DNA of 41,720 nucleotides from the IMG/VR virus record IMGVR_UViG_3300010208_000015, positions 1-41,720 of that record. The stretch is one strand, 5' to 3'. The stretch's first letter is position 1; each line of letters opens with the position of its first letter. The position numbers were made by a program, and so were the translations under genes. Source of the stretch: a virus. Shown here one piece after another: positions 15,454-23,388 of this stretch. The notes beneath the pieces were generated by a model. That model was given only the letters and a program-made list of their open reading frames with translations. It had not been told where the DNA came from and made no database searches.

Positions 15454-16077
15454 TCATAGAAATCTTCTATAATACCTATATCCTAAATAATCTAAATATT
15501 TGTAATATTCCTTCTTTTTGTTAGTATCAATTTCAAGATTAATTTTATTTTTTATAGAATCTACATATTTTGTTTGTTTTTCTTCTTCTAAATCATTAAA
15601 TTGATAATAACTCAATAAAACTTCTTCTTTAAGAGTCAAGTTATTTTCTTTACTTTGCTTATCAGAAAGAAAAATATGGTAAGGTTTATTTCTTTCATCA
15701 TTTTCACTATATTTTTTATTTTCTTTTGGACAATCCTTTTGTTTAATAAAGTCATTATCATTTGTTTTATAAGAAATATTTTGGTTAACAGAACCACTAT
15801 TATTTGTTTTAGTAGAAGCATTTATATTTTCTTTATTTTCAGTTTTTAATAATTTAAATATTTCTTGTAAAAAATCTTCAGTTTTTTGATTTGGGGCAAA
15901 CCCTAAAGTAATTAAAGCAAAAACCCCAAATAAAAAACCTAAAATCATCCAAGAAGAAACAGAATATCCTTTTTTATTTGCTAACCAACCAATTAAAAAA
16001 GTATTTGCAGCTGTATAAACTACAAATACAAGAATAAACACATTATTATAATATTCTATAAAGTTAAAAGAATTCAT
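15454..16077 (-). CDS. Membrane protein of unknown function with a long cytosolic tail
   Basis: This 207-residue protein has two N-terminal membrane segments (about residues 10-32 and 41-62, WMILGFLFGVFALITLGF). The rest is hydrophilic, low in complexity (Asn/Lys-rich, residues 65-140) and ends in a short helical region. GAGGTGG precedes the start. It lies between the cargo island and the DUF1492 gene on the early strand. Proteins with this two-segment N terminus are common, unassigned membrane proteins. I cannot assign a function. Confidence 0.65.
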   Translation of the reverse strand: MNSFNFIEYYNNVFILVFVVYTAANTFLIGWLANKKGYSVSSWMILGFLFGVFALITLGFAPNQKTEDFLQEIFKLLKTENKENINASTKTNNSGSVNQNISYKTNDNDFIKQKDCPKENKKYSENDERNKPYHIFLSDKQSKENNLTLKEEVLLSYYQFNDLEEEKQTKYVDSIKNKINLEIDTNKKKEYYKYLDYLGYRYYRRFL

Positions 16078-16146
16078 ATATTGCCACCTCTAATAAAAAG
16101 GTAACATACAAAAATATTTTAATAAATAAAAATATTAATATTAAGA

Positions 16147-16548
16147 TTATATTTTAACCAATCGTATAGCTTTTCTATGCAAATAATACACATGGTCTTG
16201 AGACACATTAAGTCTTATTGCTATTTCTTGCCAACTCAAATATTCAAGATATCTCATCTCCAATATTGTCTCACAGGATATATTGTTTATTGCTTTAATA
16301 GCACTCTCAATTTCTTCTTTTAAACCAATAAGCTTTATTATCTCTTTATTTATATAATCTTCTAATTCCATTATCGTTAATAAAGTTTTTTCCATTCTTG
16401 ATTTTTCAGTTACACTACAATTAGGCATATCTGAAATTGATGGAGTTACATATATTGCATGAGCTCTTAAATATTGTAATTGATTTTCTTTAGATTTGAT
16501 TTGTCTCTCCAAATAAAAAGCTCTAGATAAAAATTCTTTATTTGTCAT
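16147..16548 (-). CDS. DUF1492 / RinA-ArpU-like late transcription regulator
   Basis: This 133-residue protein matches DUF1492: N-terminal FLSRAFYLERQIKSKENQL, a long helical dimerisation part (IMELEDYINKEIIKLIGLKE), then a sigma-region-4-like helix-turn-helix (LEMRYLEYLSWQEIAIRLNV, followed by SQDHVYYLHRKAIR). Related proteins switch on late and packaging genes in Firmicutes phages. It is the last gene of the early strand and faces the late control region, so it is the best candidate to bind the phased TWACAGT sites at 11924-12068. It overlaps the next upstream gene by 11 bp. The binding link is inferred. Confidence 0.82.
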   Translation of the reverse strand: MTNKEFLSRAFYLERQIKSKENQLQYLRAHAIYVTPSISDMPNCSVTEKSRMEKTLLTIMELEDYINKEIIKLIGLKEEIESAIKAINNISCETILEMRYLEYLSWQEIAIRLNVSQDHVYYLHRKAIRLVKI

Positions 16549-16759
16549 TGAGTATGTTCTCCTTTTTTAATATTCTACTTACATCGTTAATTTCACATAA
16601 AAATTTAAACCAATCACTCTCAAAAAAGGTCTCTATCTCCTTCTTTGTTTTAATTGCATCTTCATAAGTTGGATTGCTATCTAGCTGCCTTAAAGCCTTT
16701 TTATAATCCTCGACTGCCCTAACTGTAATTGCTGCCACTAGAAGTCTATATGCTCTCAT
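16538..16759 (-). CDS. Small conserved phage protein next to the SNF2 gene
   Basis: This 73-residue, mainly helical protein begins MRAYRLLVAAITVRAVEDYK and has a FFESDWFKFLCEIN segment. Proteins of this look occur between the SNF2-type helicase and the DUF1492 regulator in related phage replication modules. AAGGAG lies six bases upstream of the ATG, which overlaps the helicase gene's 3' end, and its own end overlaps DUF1492. No domain or activity can be assigned. Confidence 0.65.
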   Translation of the reverse strand: MRAYRLLVAAITVRAVEDYKKALRQLDSNPTYEDAIKTKKEIETFFESDWFKFLCEINDVSRILKKENILNDK

Positions 16760-18122
16760 TTAGAACTCCTTTTAAATCAGCTTTTACAGCATCAATTAAT
16801 GCTGATTGAACTTTATCTTTACTTGACAGTGCAGTTAATATCTTCTCATCTATTGTTCCCTTGGTAACAATATGTTGAATAACTACAATATTTGATTTTT
16901 GACCTTGTCGATATAATCTTGCATTGGTTTGTTGATATAATTCTAAGCTCCAGGGAATAGAAAACCAAACTAGGTTATAACCACCAAATTGAAGGTTCAA
17001 TCCATGACCTGCGGAAGCAGGATGAATTAGTCCAATTTGATATTCGCCTTTATTCCATTTTTCTATATGTTCTGTTTTAAAAAGAGTTGAATAGTTTAAT
17101 TTAAGCCTAGATAACCTATCTATTATTCTATCAAGATCATGTTTAAACCAATAAGCTACTAAAATAGGATTACCGTTAGCTGCTTCGATAATATCTTCTA
17201 GCGCATCAAGTTTTCTATCATGAAGGTTAATTATGTTTTTATCATTATCATAAATAGCTCCACTCGCCATTTGTGATAATTTTCCACTAAGACTTGCAGC
17301 ATTGGCAGCAGTTATTTCAACATCTTTTAACTCAATCAATAACTTCTTTTTCATATCCTTATATATTTTTGTTTCTTGAGGATTCAAATGAACGAAAAAG
17401 GTAGTATTTATTAAATCAGGCATAGTTAGATAATCTTCAGCTTTCATTGATATAGTAATATCACCTATGGCTTTATAGATTCTTTCTTCTGCACCTTCTC
17501 TGAGTATATAACTATAAATTATTTGACCATTTCTCTTATCTGGAACAAAGTATTCATTTCTATAAGCAGTTATAAACTTACCTAGTCTCTTTCCCATATC
17601 TAGTAATTTAAATTGAGCCCAAAGGTCCATTAATCCATTACTAGCAGGAGTTCCAGTAAGTCCAACAATCCTATCAACTTTTGGTCTTACATTCATTAGA
17701 GATTTAAACCTTTTAGCTTGATGGTTTTTAAAAGATGATAATTCATCAATTACAACCATGTCATAATCAAACTTAATTTCATTAATTAACCATTGGACAT
17801 TTTCTCGATTTATAATATACAAATCAGCTCTTTTATTTAATGCAGCAAGTCTTTCATCCAAAGTCCCAACAACAATAGAATAGGATATTTCGTTTATATG
17901 ATCCTATTTTATTATTTCAGCTGGCCAGGTATCTCTAGCTACTCGTAATGGAGCAATTATTAATACTTTATGAACTAAAAAATAATCAAAAAGTAAATTA
18001 TCTATGGCTGTAAGAGTAATCACAGTTTTGCCTAAACCCATTTCAAGTAGAACAGCTGCAATGTTATTTTGCTCTATAAAATCTATAGCATAAGCTTGAT
18101 ATTTATGAGGTATATATTTCAT
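16746..18122 (-). pseudogene. SNF2-type (superfamily 2) helicase interrupted by an amber codon
   Basis: The full frame would encode about 458 residues. The part before the stop (18122-17904) has Walker A LLEMGLGKTVIT. The part after it (to 16746) has the DExx box VVIDELSSFKNHQ, GLTGTPASNG, and motifs V/VI (GHGLNLQFGG, QTNARLYRQGQ). The two parts are in the same frame, separated only by TAG at 17904-17906. The surrounding IIK-stop-DHINEISYS suggests that the stop replaces the Trp of a conserved KWDHL, one TGG-to-TAG change. The second half has no ATG near its start, so re-initiation is unlikely. This is a nonsense mutation, a sequencing error or a suppressed amber. Confidence 0.85.
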
Positions 18123-18384
18123 CTAATATTTCCTTAATTTGTTTTTTTGAATCAAGAACATAAACCTTAAACCCTAATTTTCTTAATAATTTATGTCTTG
18201 AGATTTGAATTGGTCTTGGTTTTTCACCTTCTCTTTTAACTTCAACGAAGGCTAATTTACCCCCTGGAAGAAGTACCAATCTATCAGGCACACCAACAAA
18301 GCCAGGGCTAGTAAACTTAAGAGCTAGACCTCTCATTCTTTTAGTTTCATTAACTAATTGTTTTTCAATATCTTTTTCTAACAT
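18103..18384 (-). CDS. VRR-NUC domain nuclease
   Basis: This 93-residue single-domain protein is of the VRR-NUC (PD-(D/E)XK) family. The catalytic block is GVPDRLVLLPGGKLAFVEVK, with the Asp, Glu and Lys of the fold, followed by helices that pack on the core. Stand-alone phage VRR-NUC proteins are thought to be structure-specific (for example Holliday junction) nucleases working with a helicase. Here it lies between vapE and the SNF2 gene, overlapping both by several bases, consistent with joint translation in the replication operon. Confidence 0.9.
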   Translation of the reverse strand: MLEKDIEKQLVNETKRMRGLALKFTSPGFVGVPDRLVLLPGGKLAFVEVKREGEKPRPIQISRHKLLRKLGFKVYVLDSKKQIKEILDEIYTS

Positions 18385-20723
18385 TTTGCAGGTTGAAGTC
18401 TTTTATAGAATCTTTGACGACCATAGATAGGAAAATTAGTTCTACCACTTTTTTCCCAGCCCTCAATCTTTTTCATAATACTTGCGATTGCATAGGAATC
18501 AGACATTCTCAAATCTGAAGGATTTTTACCTAAACATTCACTCCATATTTCAAGATTGCATACTTTATCTCGAAGAACGCCTTCCCCATTGTTAAAACCA
18601 GCTAAATAATCTCTTCTTTGTCCAATATCAAACTCATCCCATTTTTCAGGAATTGGTGTATCAAGATAAGCTCTAATTAAACCTTCTCTTTCATCAGTTT
18701 CCATAGCATCACCTTGATAAGACTGAGCAAGAGTTGCAACTTCACCTTCAAGAAATAAATTCTCACCGATAAAGTAAAAGATAAGAGCTTCTGCCCAAAT
18801 TTGTGCGATAATATCATCGTTTAAATGCCAAGGTTTCTTTATGCAATCTCCTGTTACTGTTATAGGCCAAAATCTTCTATTCCCTGTGATATCTCTTAAA
18901 AAGCCATCTTGTGCATTAGTAGTTCCAACAATAATACATTGTCTAAGATGGCTTTCAACATTAACTCCATAACTTGGTCGATACTTATCATCATTACGGG
19001 AAATAAAAGATTTAACACTTTCAATATCTACTTTTCTCATACCAGCAAGTTCACCAAGTTCTAATATCCAATATCCTTGAAGTTTCTCAGGTCCAGATTT
19101 ATCTTTCATATCAGTTAGAGTTAAACTATCCGAAAACCACTTACCACCTAATTTAGAAAATAGGGTCGATTTCCCAATTCCCTGAGGACCATTTAAAATT
19201 GGAACACTATCAAACTTAATCCCTGGTTCAAAAACTCTTGCTACTGCAGCTATTAAGGTTTTCCTTGCTACGGCTCTTGTATAAAGTGAATCTTCAGCCC
19301 CAAGATAATCGATAAATAAAGTTTCTATTCTCTCAATGCCATCCCACTTGGGTAAATTAATAAAATAATTTTTTACTGGATGAAAAGCCCTTTCATCTGC
19401 TACTGCGATTAATGCATCTTTTAGTTTAATTGGTGAATAAATATTATAGACTTTTGATAGATATACTTTGAGATGAGAAAAGTGAGTGTCACTCCACCCA
19501 GGTTTTTTCTGCTCCCAGGGCACATTACCTACAACCTCAATTGAATTACTCAAAATATTAAATTTAATATTTATTAGTTTTTTATCATTTCTCAATATTA
19601 AAACAAAATTATCTAAGGTTTCTAAAATTTTACCACTTTTATTTATTTCAAGATTTTTATACCAATCATCACTATCATCAAATTCAAGGCCCGCATCTTC
19701 TATTTTTTCTTTTGTAATTATTTTTTTAACTTTTTCATCATTAATTGCAAAGCTATTCATTTCAACAAAAGAAGGACTTTTTGTATTTAAATCATCAATA
19801 GCATTGTCTAAGTGTCCAAATTTATGAATTCTAACTAAATCAAATGCATTTAATAATTTATTACAAGCTGGATCACTTGCATGATGAGAAAAGGAAAACT
19901 TATTATCATAAATAATAACACCAGCACTGGAATCAGCTGGAATATAATCATATCTACCTTCTACAATTGAAGGTTCATAAACCTCCGGAATAAACTTAGC
20001 TATTGCTTCTTCAATTCCATAAGCTCTACAAAAAGCTCCCACTATTCCTTTCTTCTCTAACGGATCTTCTTGCTTTTTACTTGATGGTTTATAAACAGAG
20101 CTTTCTCTACTAGAAGTTGGAAGAAGAGTACAATCTCGCCAGTTAGGAAAAACAGCTAAAAACAAATCAGGATTTAACCATTCTTTTTTAACTTCTTTAA
20201 ATATAAATTCTCCATTTGATGGAGTTGTTGGCCAATACATTAATTGATGCGGTCTATAAGAACATTCATCAAACATATCTATACCTAACTTCCGTGTATA
20301 GTATCTAGAAATGGCTGTATACTCGTCAGGAGTTACATCTCGAGTTAATGGTATAATAATTCTACATCTAGGGGATACAGGTTGATGTGAGTGAGTTGTA
20401 TAAAGAGCTGCTCTATACTCACAAAGATTTTCAAAGTTAGCTATTAACTCAACTGATGCATTATCTGCATCAAGCGTTAACATAGATCTGCTAACTATGT
20501 TTTCTCTTTTTCGTCTATTATCTTTTAATAGACCACCAACAAATCCACCTTTATCTTTTATTCTATCTTTTTCTCTCTTAGGAAGAGCAGGATACTCTTC
20601 TTGAGTTTCAGTGGTTCTAATAGTTGTTTTTAATCTTTTGCAAAGGTCTTCAAAACTAATAGTCTTATTAGACCATTTCTTTGCAAAACAACTGTTCCCA
20701 TATGCAATAGGTAAATCTCGCAT
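18378..20723 (-). CDS. VapE-type primase-helicase
   Basis: This is a 781-residue replication protein. The N-terminal third resembles an archaeo-eukaryotic primase-type domain (SMLTLDADNA, YTTHSHQPVSPRCRIIIPLT). The C-terminal half is the VapE helicase: Walker A GPQGIGKST (about residue 512), WILELGELAGM, and the arginine-finger region GNRRFWPI. It should prime and unwind phage DNA at the origin. I chose the ATG at 20723 because GAGGAG lies six bases upstream. The open frame extends back through the repeat element at 20766 and the terminator at 20804, but that part is leader. A duplicated fragment of this gene lies at 22409. Confidence 0.9.
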   Translation of the reverse strand: MRDLPIAYGNSCFAKKWSNKTISFEDLCKRLKTTIRTTETQEEYPALPKREKDRIKDKGGFVGGLLKDNRRKRENIVSRSMLTLDADNASVELIANFENLCEYRAALYTTHSHQPVSPRCRIIIPLTRDVTPDEYTAISRYYTRKLGIDMFDECSYRPHQLMYWPTTPSNGEFIFKEVKKEWLNPDLFLAVFPNWRDCTLLPTSSRESSVYKPSSKKQEDPLEKKGIVGAFCRAYGIEEAIAKFIPEVYEPSIVEGRYDYIPADSSAGVIIYDNKFSFSHHASDPACNKLLNAFDLVRIHKFGHLDNAIDDLNTKSPSFVEMNSFAINDEKVKKIITKEKIEDAGLEFDDSDDWYKNLEINKSGKILETLDNFVLILRNDKKLINIKFNILSNSIEVVGNVPWEQKKPGWSDTHFSHLKVYLSKVYNIYSPIKLKDALIAVADERAFHPVKNYFINLPKWDGIERIETLFIDYLGAEDSLYTRAVARKTLIAAVARVFEPGIKFDSVPILNGPQGIGKSTLFSKLGGKWFSDSLTLTDMKDKSGPEKLQGYWILELGELAGMRKVDIESVKSFISRNDDKYRPSYGVNVESHLRQCIIVGTTNAQDGFLRDITGNRRFWPITVTGDCIKKPWHLNDDIIAQIWAEALIFYFIGENLFLEGEVATLAQSYQGDAMETDEREGLIRAYLDTPIPEKWDEFDIGQRRDYLAGFNNGEGVLRDKVCNLEIWSECLGKNPSDLRMSDSYAIASIMKKIEGWEKSGRTNFPIYGRQRFYKRLQPAKC

Positions 20724-20765
20724 ATTACACTCCTCGGTTAATTGATTGAGGACAAATACCGTTCC

Positions 20766-20797
20766 TCTATCTATAAACAAAAAAGCGTACCCTTTAT
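20766..20797 (-). repeat. Early 30-nt element, copy A (vapE leader)
   Basis: On the minus strand this reads GGGTACGCTTTTTTG, then a short spacer and GATAGAGGA. It is the most diverged of four ungapped copies. A small hairpin (AAAG, loop, CTTT) can form around GTAC. It lies between the terminator at 20804-20831 and the vapE start. Confidence 0.7.
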
Positions 20798-20803
20798 ATA
20801 ATG

Positions 20804-20831
20804 AAAAAAATGAGGTGCGAAAACGCACCTC
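20804..20831 (-). terminator. Strong terminator in the vapE leader
   Basis: On the minus strand a perfect 8-bp GC-rich stem (GAGGTGCG and CGCACCTC) with a TTTT loop is followed by A and seven T. It stops transcription arriving from the cargo gene at 21032, or attenuates the promoter at 20939-20966, about 80 bp upstream of vapE. Confidence 0.85.
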
Positions 20832-20898
20832 AAGCAAAAAATATAAAGGACAAATACAACCACAAACAACAAGGTTATATTTCTCTAAGTATAAAGCT

Positions 20899-20915
20899 AT
20901 AGGAATTCTTCCTAT
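20899..20915. promoter_or_regulatory. 17-bp palindrome downstream of the early promoter, possible operator
   Basis: ATAGGAA and TTCCTAT are perfect 7-bp arms around a 3-base centre. It lies about 17 bases after the expected start site of the promoter at 20939-20966, a good position for a repressor or an RNA hairpin. Confidence 0.45.
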
Positions 20916-20938
20916 TAAGACATTTGCTTTATAAACAA

Positions 20939-20966
20939 ATTATAACGCATACTTTTTACTTAGCAA
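20939..20966 (-). promoter_or_regulatory. Candidate promoter of the vapE-helicase operon
   Basis: On the minus strand TTGCTA (20961-20966) is followed after 16 bp by a perfect TATAAT (20939-20944). It lies in the 194-bp gap between the cargo gene at 21032 and vapE, so the second part of the early module can be expressed independently. Confidence 0.6.
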
Positions 20967-21031
20967 GTATTATTTTATTAAATATAAATCACTATATTTT
21001 TTATAAAAAAATTAATTTTTGAATAAAAGTT

Positions 21032-22321
21032 TTAAGCTCCGGTTGGAAATAATACAGGAGTTAATGTATCTAATTTTTCCCAAACTTTTTCTTTTGTTAC
21101 TTTTTCATCAGTTTCAAAATCTAATATATTTCTTCCAATAATAAAATTATTCCAATCGTATACTTTGTTAAATGTTTTTTCATCATTTCCTATTCTACAA
21201 CAATGCATTAATTCTAATACAAAAGGGATACATATAGGTCCTAAAGAATATCTTCCTTCATTAAAGGCTTTTTCAAAGTATTCCTTAGCTTTTGCATAAT
21301 CATTTTCACTCATATAATAATAATATCCTATATAATAATTTTTAAAAGGATCCATTACACTATCACCTTTTTCTAATTCTTCACAAAAACGATCTTTACG
21401 CATTTTATTTACACTATCACCTGGGTATTGTCTTAATCGAGGAAGAAATTTAAGCATTTCATCAACTTGTCCTGAAATTGGATAATTTTTATTATCTAAA
21501 TAAATTTTAAACTTAGTCCTATTTTCAAAATCAAAATTTTCATAAAATTTTATACTACTATTAGTATCTTCTTTTGAAATTTTATCTAATCTAGAAAACG
21601 CTAAGGAAATATATAACAAGTAATTTAATTCATCAGTCTTCTCTTCTGATAAATTATGTTTTCTAAAAAGTTTATTAAAGGATTCTTTTATTTCAATAAA
21701 ATTATTTGGTAAAACTTTTTTATTTTTCCAATTGTCTAAAACCTTTCTATCTTTACTTATTTCATCTGCTAATTTATTATCAGATTCTATTGAAAATAAC
21801 TTTCTAATAATTGTTATTACATTATAAAAGGCAGTATTTGGAACAATATTATCCAATACTAAAATAGTTTTATATAAAATAAAATCATAGCTTTCTAATT
21901 TTTCAATATCTTTATTAATAGAAAGATTTAAATAATGATCATCATTTGCTAAATTACCACCTTCAACAAAACACATCTCACATATTTCTGTGTTTAAATT
22001 AGACCAAAATCGAAGCATTGTATATTCTTTCTCATAAACTGTATAATTAGAAACAATAAAATTTTGATAATAGTTAATTATAAATAAAAATAAATTATCT
22101 AAATAAACTCTTACTCTTTTTGTTTTAAAATTTTGATTTACTAATTCCTTATATTCTTGATGAACCTCTTCAAAATTATGAGACAAAGAACCATTTTCTT
22201 TACTTAATCTATGTATTTTTTGTCTCATTTTTGCTTTATCTTTCTCATTATCAATATAATATAAATCAGACATAAAAGCCTTATAAATATTATTCACCAT
22301 TTCGTATACCTTTGGGACCAT
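21032..22321 (-). CDS. Unknown protein with a possible HTH-like segment and a TPR-like C terminus
   Basis: A 429-residue, mostly helical protein that I do not recognise. Residues 185-225 (ISKDRKVLDNWKNKKVLPN) look like the recognition part of a helix-turn-helix or a degenerate version. Residues 325-395 (GYYYYMSENDYAKAKEYFEK and the next helix pair) look like tetratricopeptide repeats. No signal peptide, membrane segment or catalytic motif is seen. AAGGAG precedes the ATG at 22321. It interrupts the early module between the polymerase block and vapE, and a scrap of vapE lies just upstream of it, so it was acquired by recombination. A sensor or regulator in a phage-phage conflict system is possible but unproven. 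Confidence 0.6.
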   Translation of the reverse strand: MVPKVYEMVNNIYKAFMSDLYYIDNEKDKAKMRQKIHRLSKENGSLSHNFEEVHQEYKELVNQNFKTKRVRVYLDNLFLFIINYYQNFIVSNYTVYEKEYTMLRFWSNLNTEICEMCFVEGGNLANDDHYLNLSINKDIEKLESYDFILYKTILVLDNIVPNTAFYNVITIIRKLFSIESDNKLADEISKDRKVLDNWKNKKVLPNNFIEIKESFNKLFRKHNLSEEKTDELNYLLYISLAFSRLDKISKEDTNSSIKFYENFDFENRTKFKIYLDNKNYPISGQVDEMLKFLPRLRQYPGDSVNKMRKDRFCEELEKGDSVMDPFKNYYIGYYYYMSENDYAKAKEYFEKAFNEGRYSLGPICIPFVLELMHCCRIGNDEKTFNKVYDWNNFIIGRNILDFETDEKVTKEKVWEKLDTLTPVLFPTGA

Positions 22322-22408
22322 GTAGAACTCCTTAAAATTGTTATGATATTAATATAAATAATTGAAACTCAAATTGCTATAGAATCTTTTGTGACAGATG
22401 TTTTTATA

Positions 22409-22485
22409 GTGTTTCTAATCTTTTGCAAAGATCTTCAAAACTAGTAGTCTTATTAGACCCTTTCTTTGCAAAACAACTATTACCG
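22409..22485 (-). pseudogene. Duplicated fragment of the vapE 5' region
   Basis: About 75 bp here match 20625-20701 (inside vapE, codons about 8-33) with only about six differences. Neither side continues the match. The remnant shows that the 21032-22321 gene entered by recombination between vapE alleles, leaving part of another vapE behind. The rest of the 328-bp gap (22322-22685) shows no supported gene; a 64-codon frame on the minus strand here overlaps the remnant and is not convincing. Confidence 0.85.
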
Positions 22486-22685
22486 AAAAAACTTTCTCCC
22501 TATTTTTTTCTCTAAAAACATTAATTAATTCGTTTATTATTTCTAAATATGAATAGTTAAAATAAATAAGCAACAACTCTTTAATTTGATTATGCAAAAC
22601 TAACTTCAACTTTTAAAAATAAATTTATATTTGTTTTAAGGATATTTAAATGCTATTATTAAAAAAAACTAAAAGGAAATATTTA

Positions 22686-23369
22686 ATGAAAAAGATAACT
22701 TCTCCTGTTTATTCCAAAAAAGTAAACAATATAATTAATAACGCAGAAAAGTATCATGATAACTTTTATTCAAACTCGCCTTTTACAGGTCCATCTCTTT
22801 ATTTTCACAGGAAGACTATAAACTCTCATTCTGACTGCTTAGATAATAATGAACTAATTTACGCAACCCTAGTTTCATGGGGTATGCATAGAATGGGCCC
22901 TAAAGGGGCAAAAATGGTTGAATATGATATATTTACTAACAGTCTAGACTCTTTGAAAGATAAAATTGTTAAATTATCAAAAATAAAACTTGAAGATATG
23001 TTAACACCGAATTCAGAAGGTTGGGAATTAGCAAGAACAATTTTTCATGATATAAATATAATGGAATCGAAAGTATATCTTGTAGGGAATTCAAAAGTTA
23101 TGACCCATTTATTTCCTCACCTCTTTGCTCCTATTGATCGCAGATATACACTTAATTTTTTATTTAACAAACAATACATTTCTGGAGATATTGAATATCA
23201 GTGGAAATTATTTAAAAAAATTCATATAGATTTTTATTATCCAATACTAATGAATAATGAAATACAAAATTTAATTGAAAAATGGTTAAAAGAAAATGAT
23301 AAAGAATTTAAATGGGACACATATCCTCTTAAAATAATTGATAATTTAATAATCGGAAGTCAAAAATAA
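22686..23369 (+). CDS. Conserved protein paired with the EVE-HNH nuclease, unknown activity
   Basis: This 227-residue protein starts at ATG 22686 with AGGAAA upstream. It has two conserved-looking blocks: VSWGMHRMGPKGAKMVEYD (about residue 72) and VGNSKVMTHLFPHLFAPIDR followed by RYTLNFLF. I recall proteins with these blocks as hypothetical genes near restriction and defence genes; the helical character and the PIDR segment resemble helix-hairpin-helix glycosylase-type folds, but I cannot confirm that. It is followed after 19 bp by the EVE-HNH gene, so they form a two-gene unit inserted against the early strand. Confidence 0.6.
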   Translation: MKKITSPVYSKKVNNIINNAEKYHDNFYSNSPFTGPSLYFHRKTINSHSDCLDNNELIYATLVSWGMHRMGPKGAKMVEYDIFTNSLDSLKDKIVKLSKIKLEDMLTPNSEGWELARTIFHDINIMESKVYLVGNSKVMTHLFPHLFAPIDRRYTLNFLFNKQYISGDIEYQWKLFKKIHIDFYYPILMNNEIQNLIEKWLKENDKEFKWDTYPLKIIDNLIIGSQK

Positions 23370-23388
23370 AATAGAAGGAAGGCTTTAT

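Noticed and set aside
16980-17010. Sequence resembling a tRNA T-arm (GGTTCAATCC)
   Set aside because: It is inside the helicase coding sequence and no cloverleaf can be built around it. No tRNA was found anywhere in the window.
20724-20837. N-terminal extension of VapE through the terminator and repeat element
   Set aside because: The extension covers a strong terminator and a repeated leader element, has no family similarity, and GAGGAG stands before ATG 20723.
22415-22609. 64-codon minus-strand frame in the gap upstream of the TPR-like gene
   Set aside because: Its C-terminal part is an out-of-frame reading of the duplicated vapE remnant, no ribosome site is evident, and no family is recognisable.
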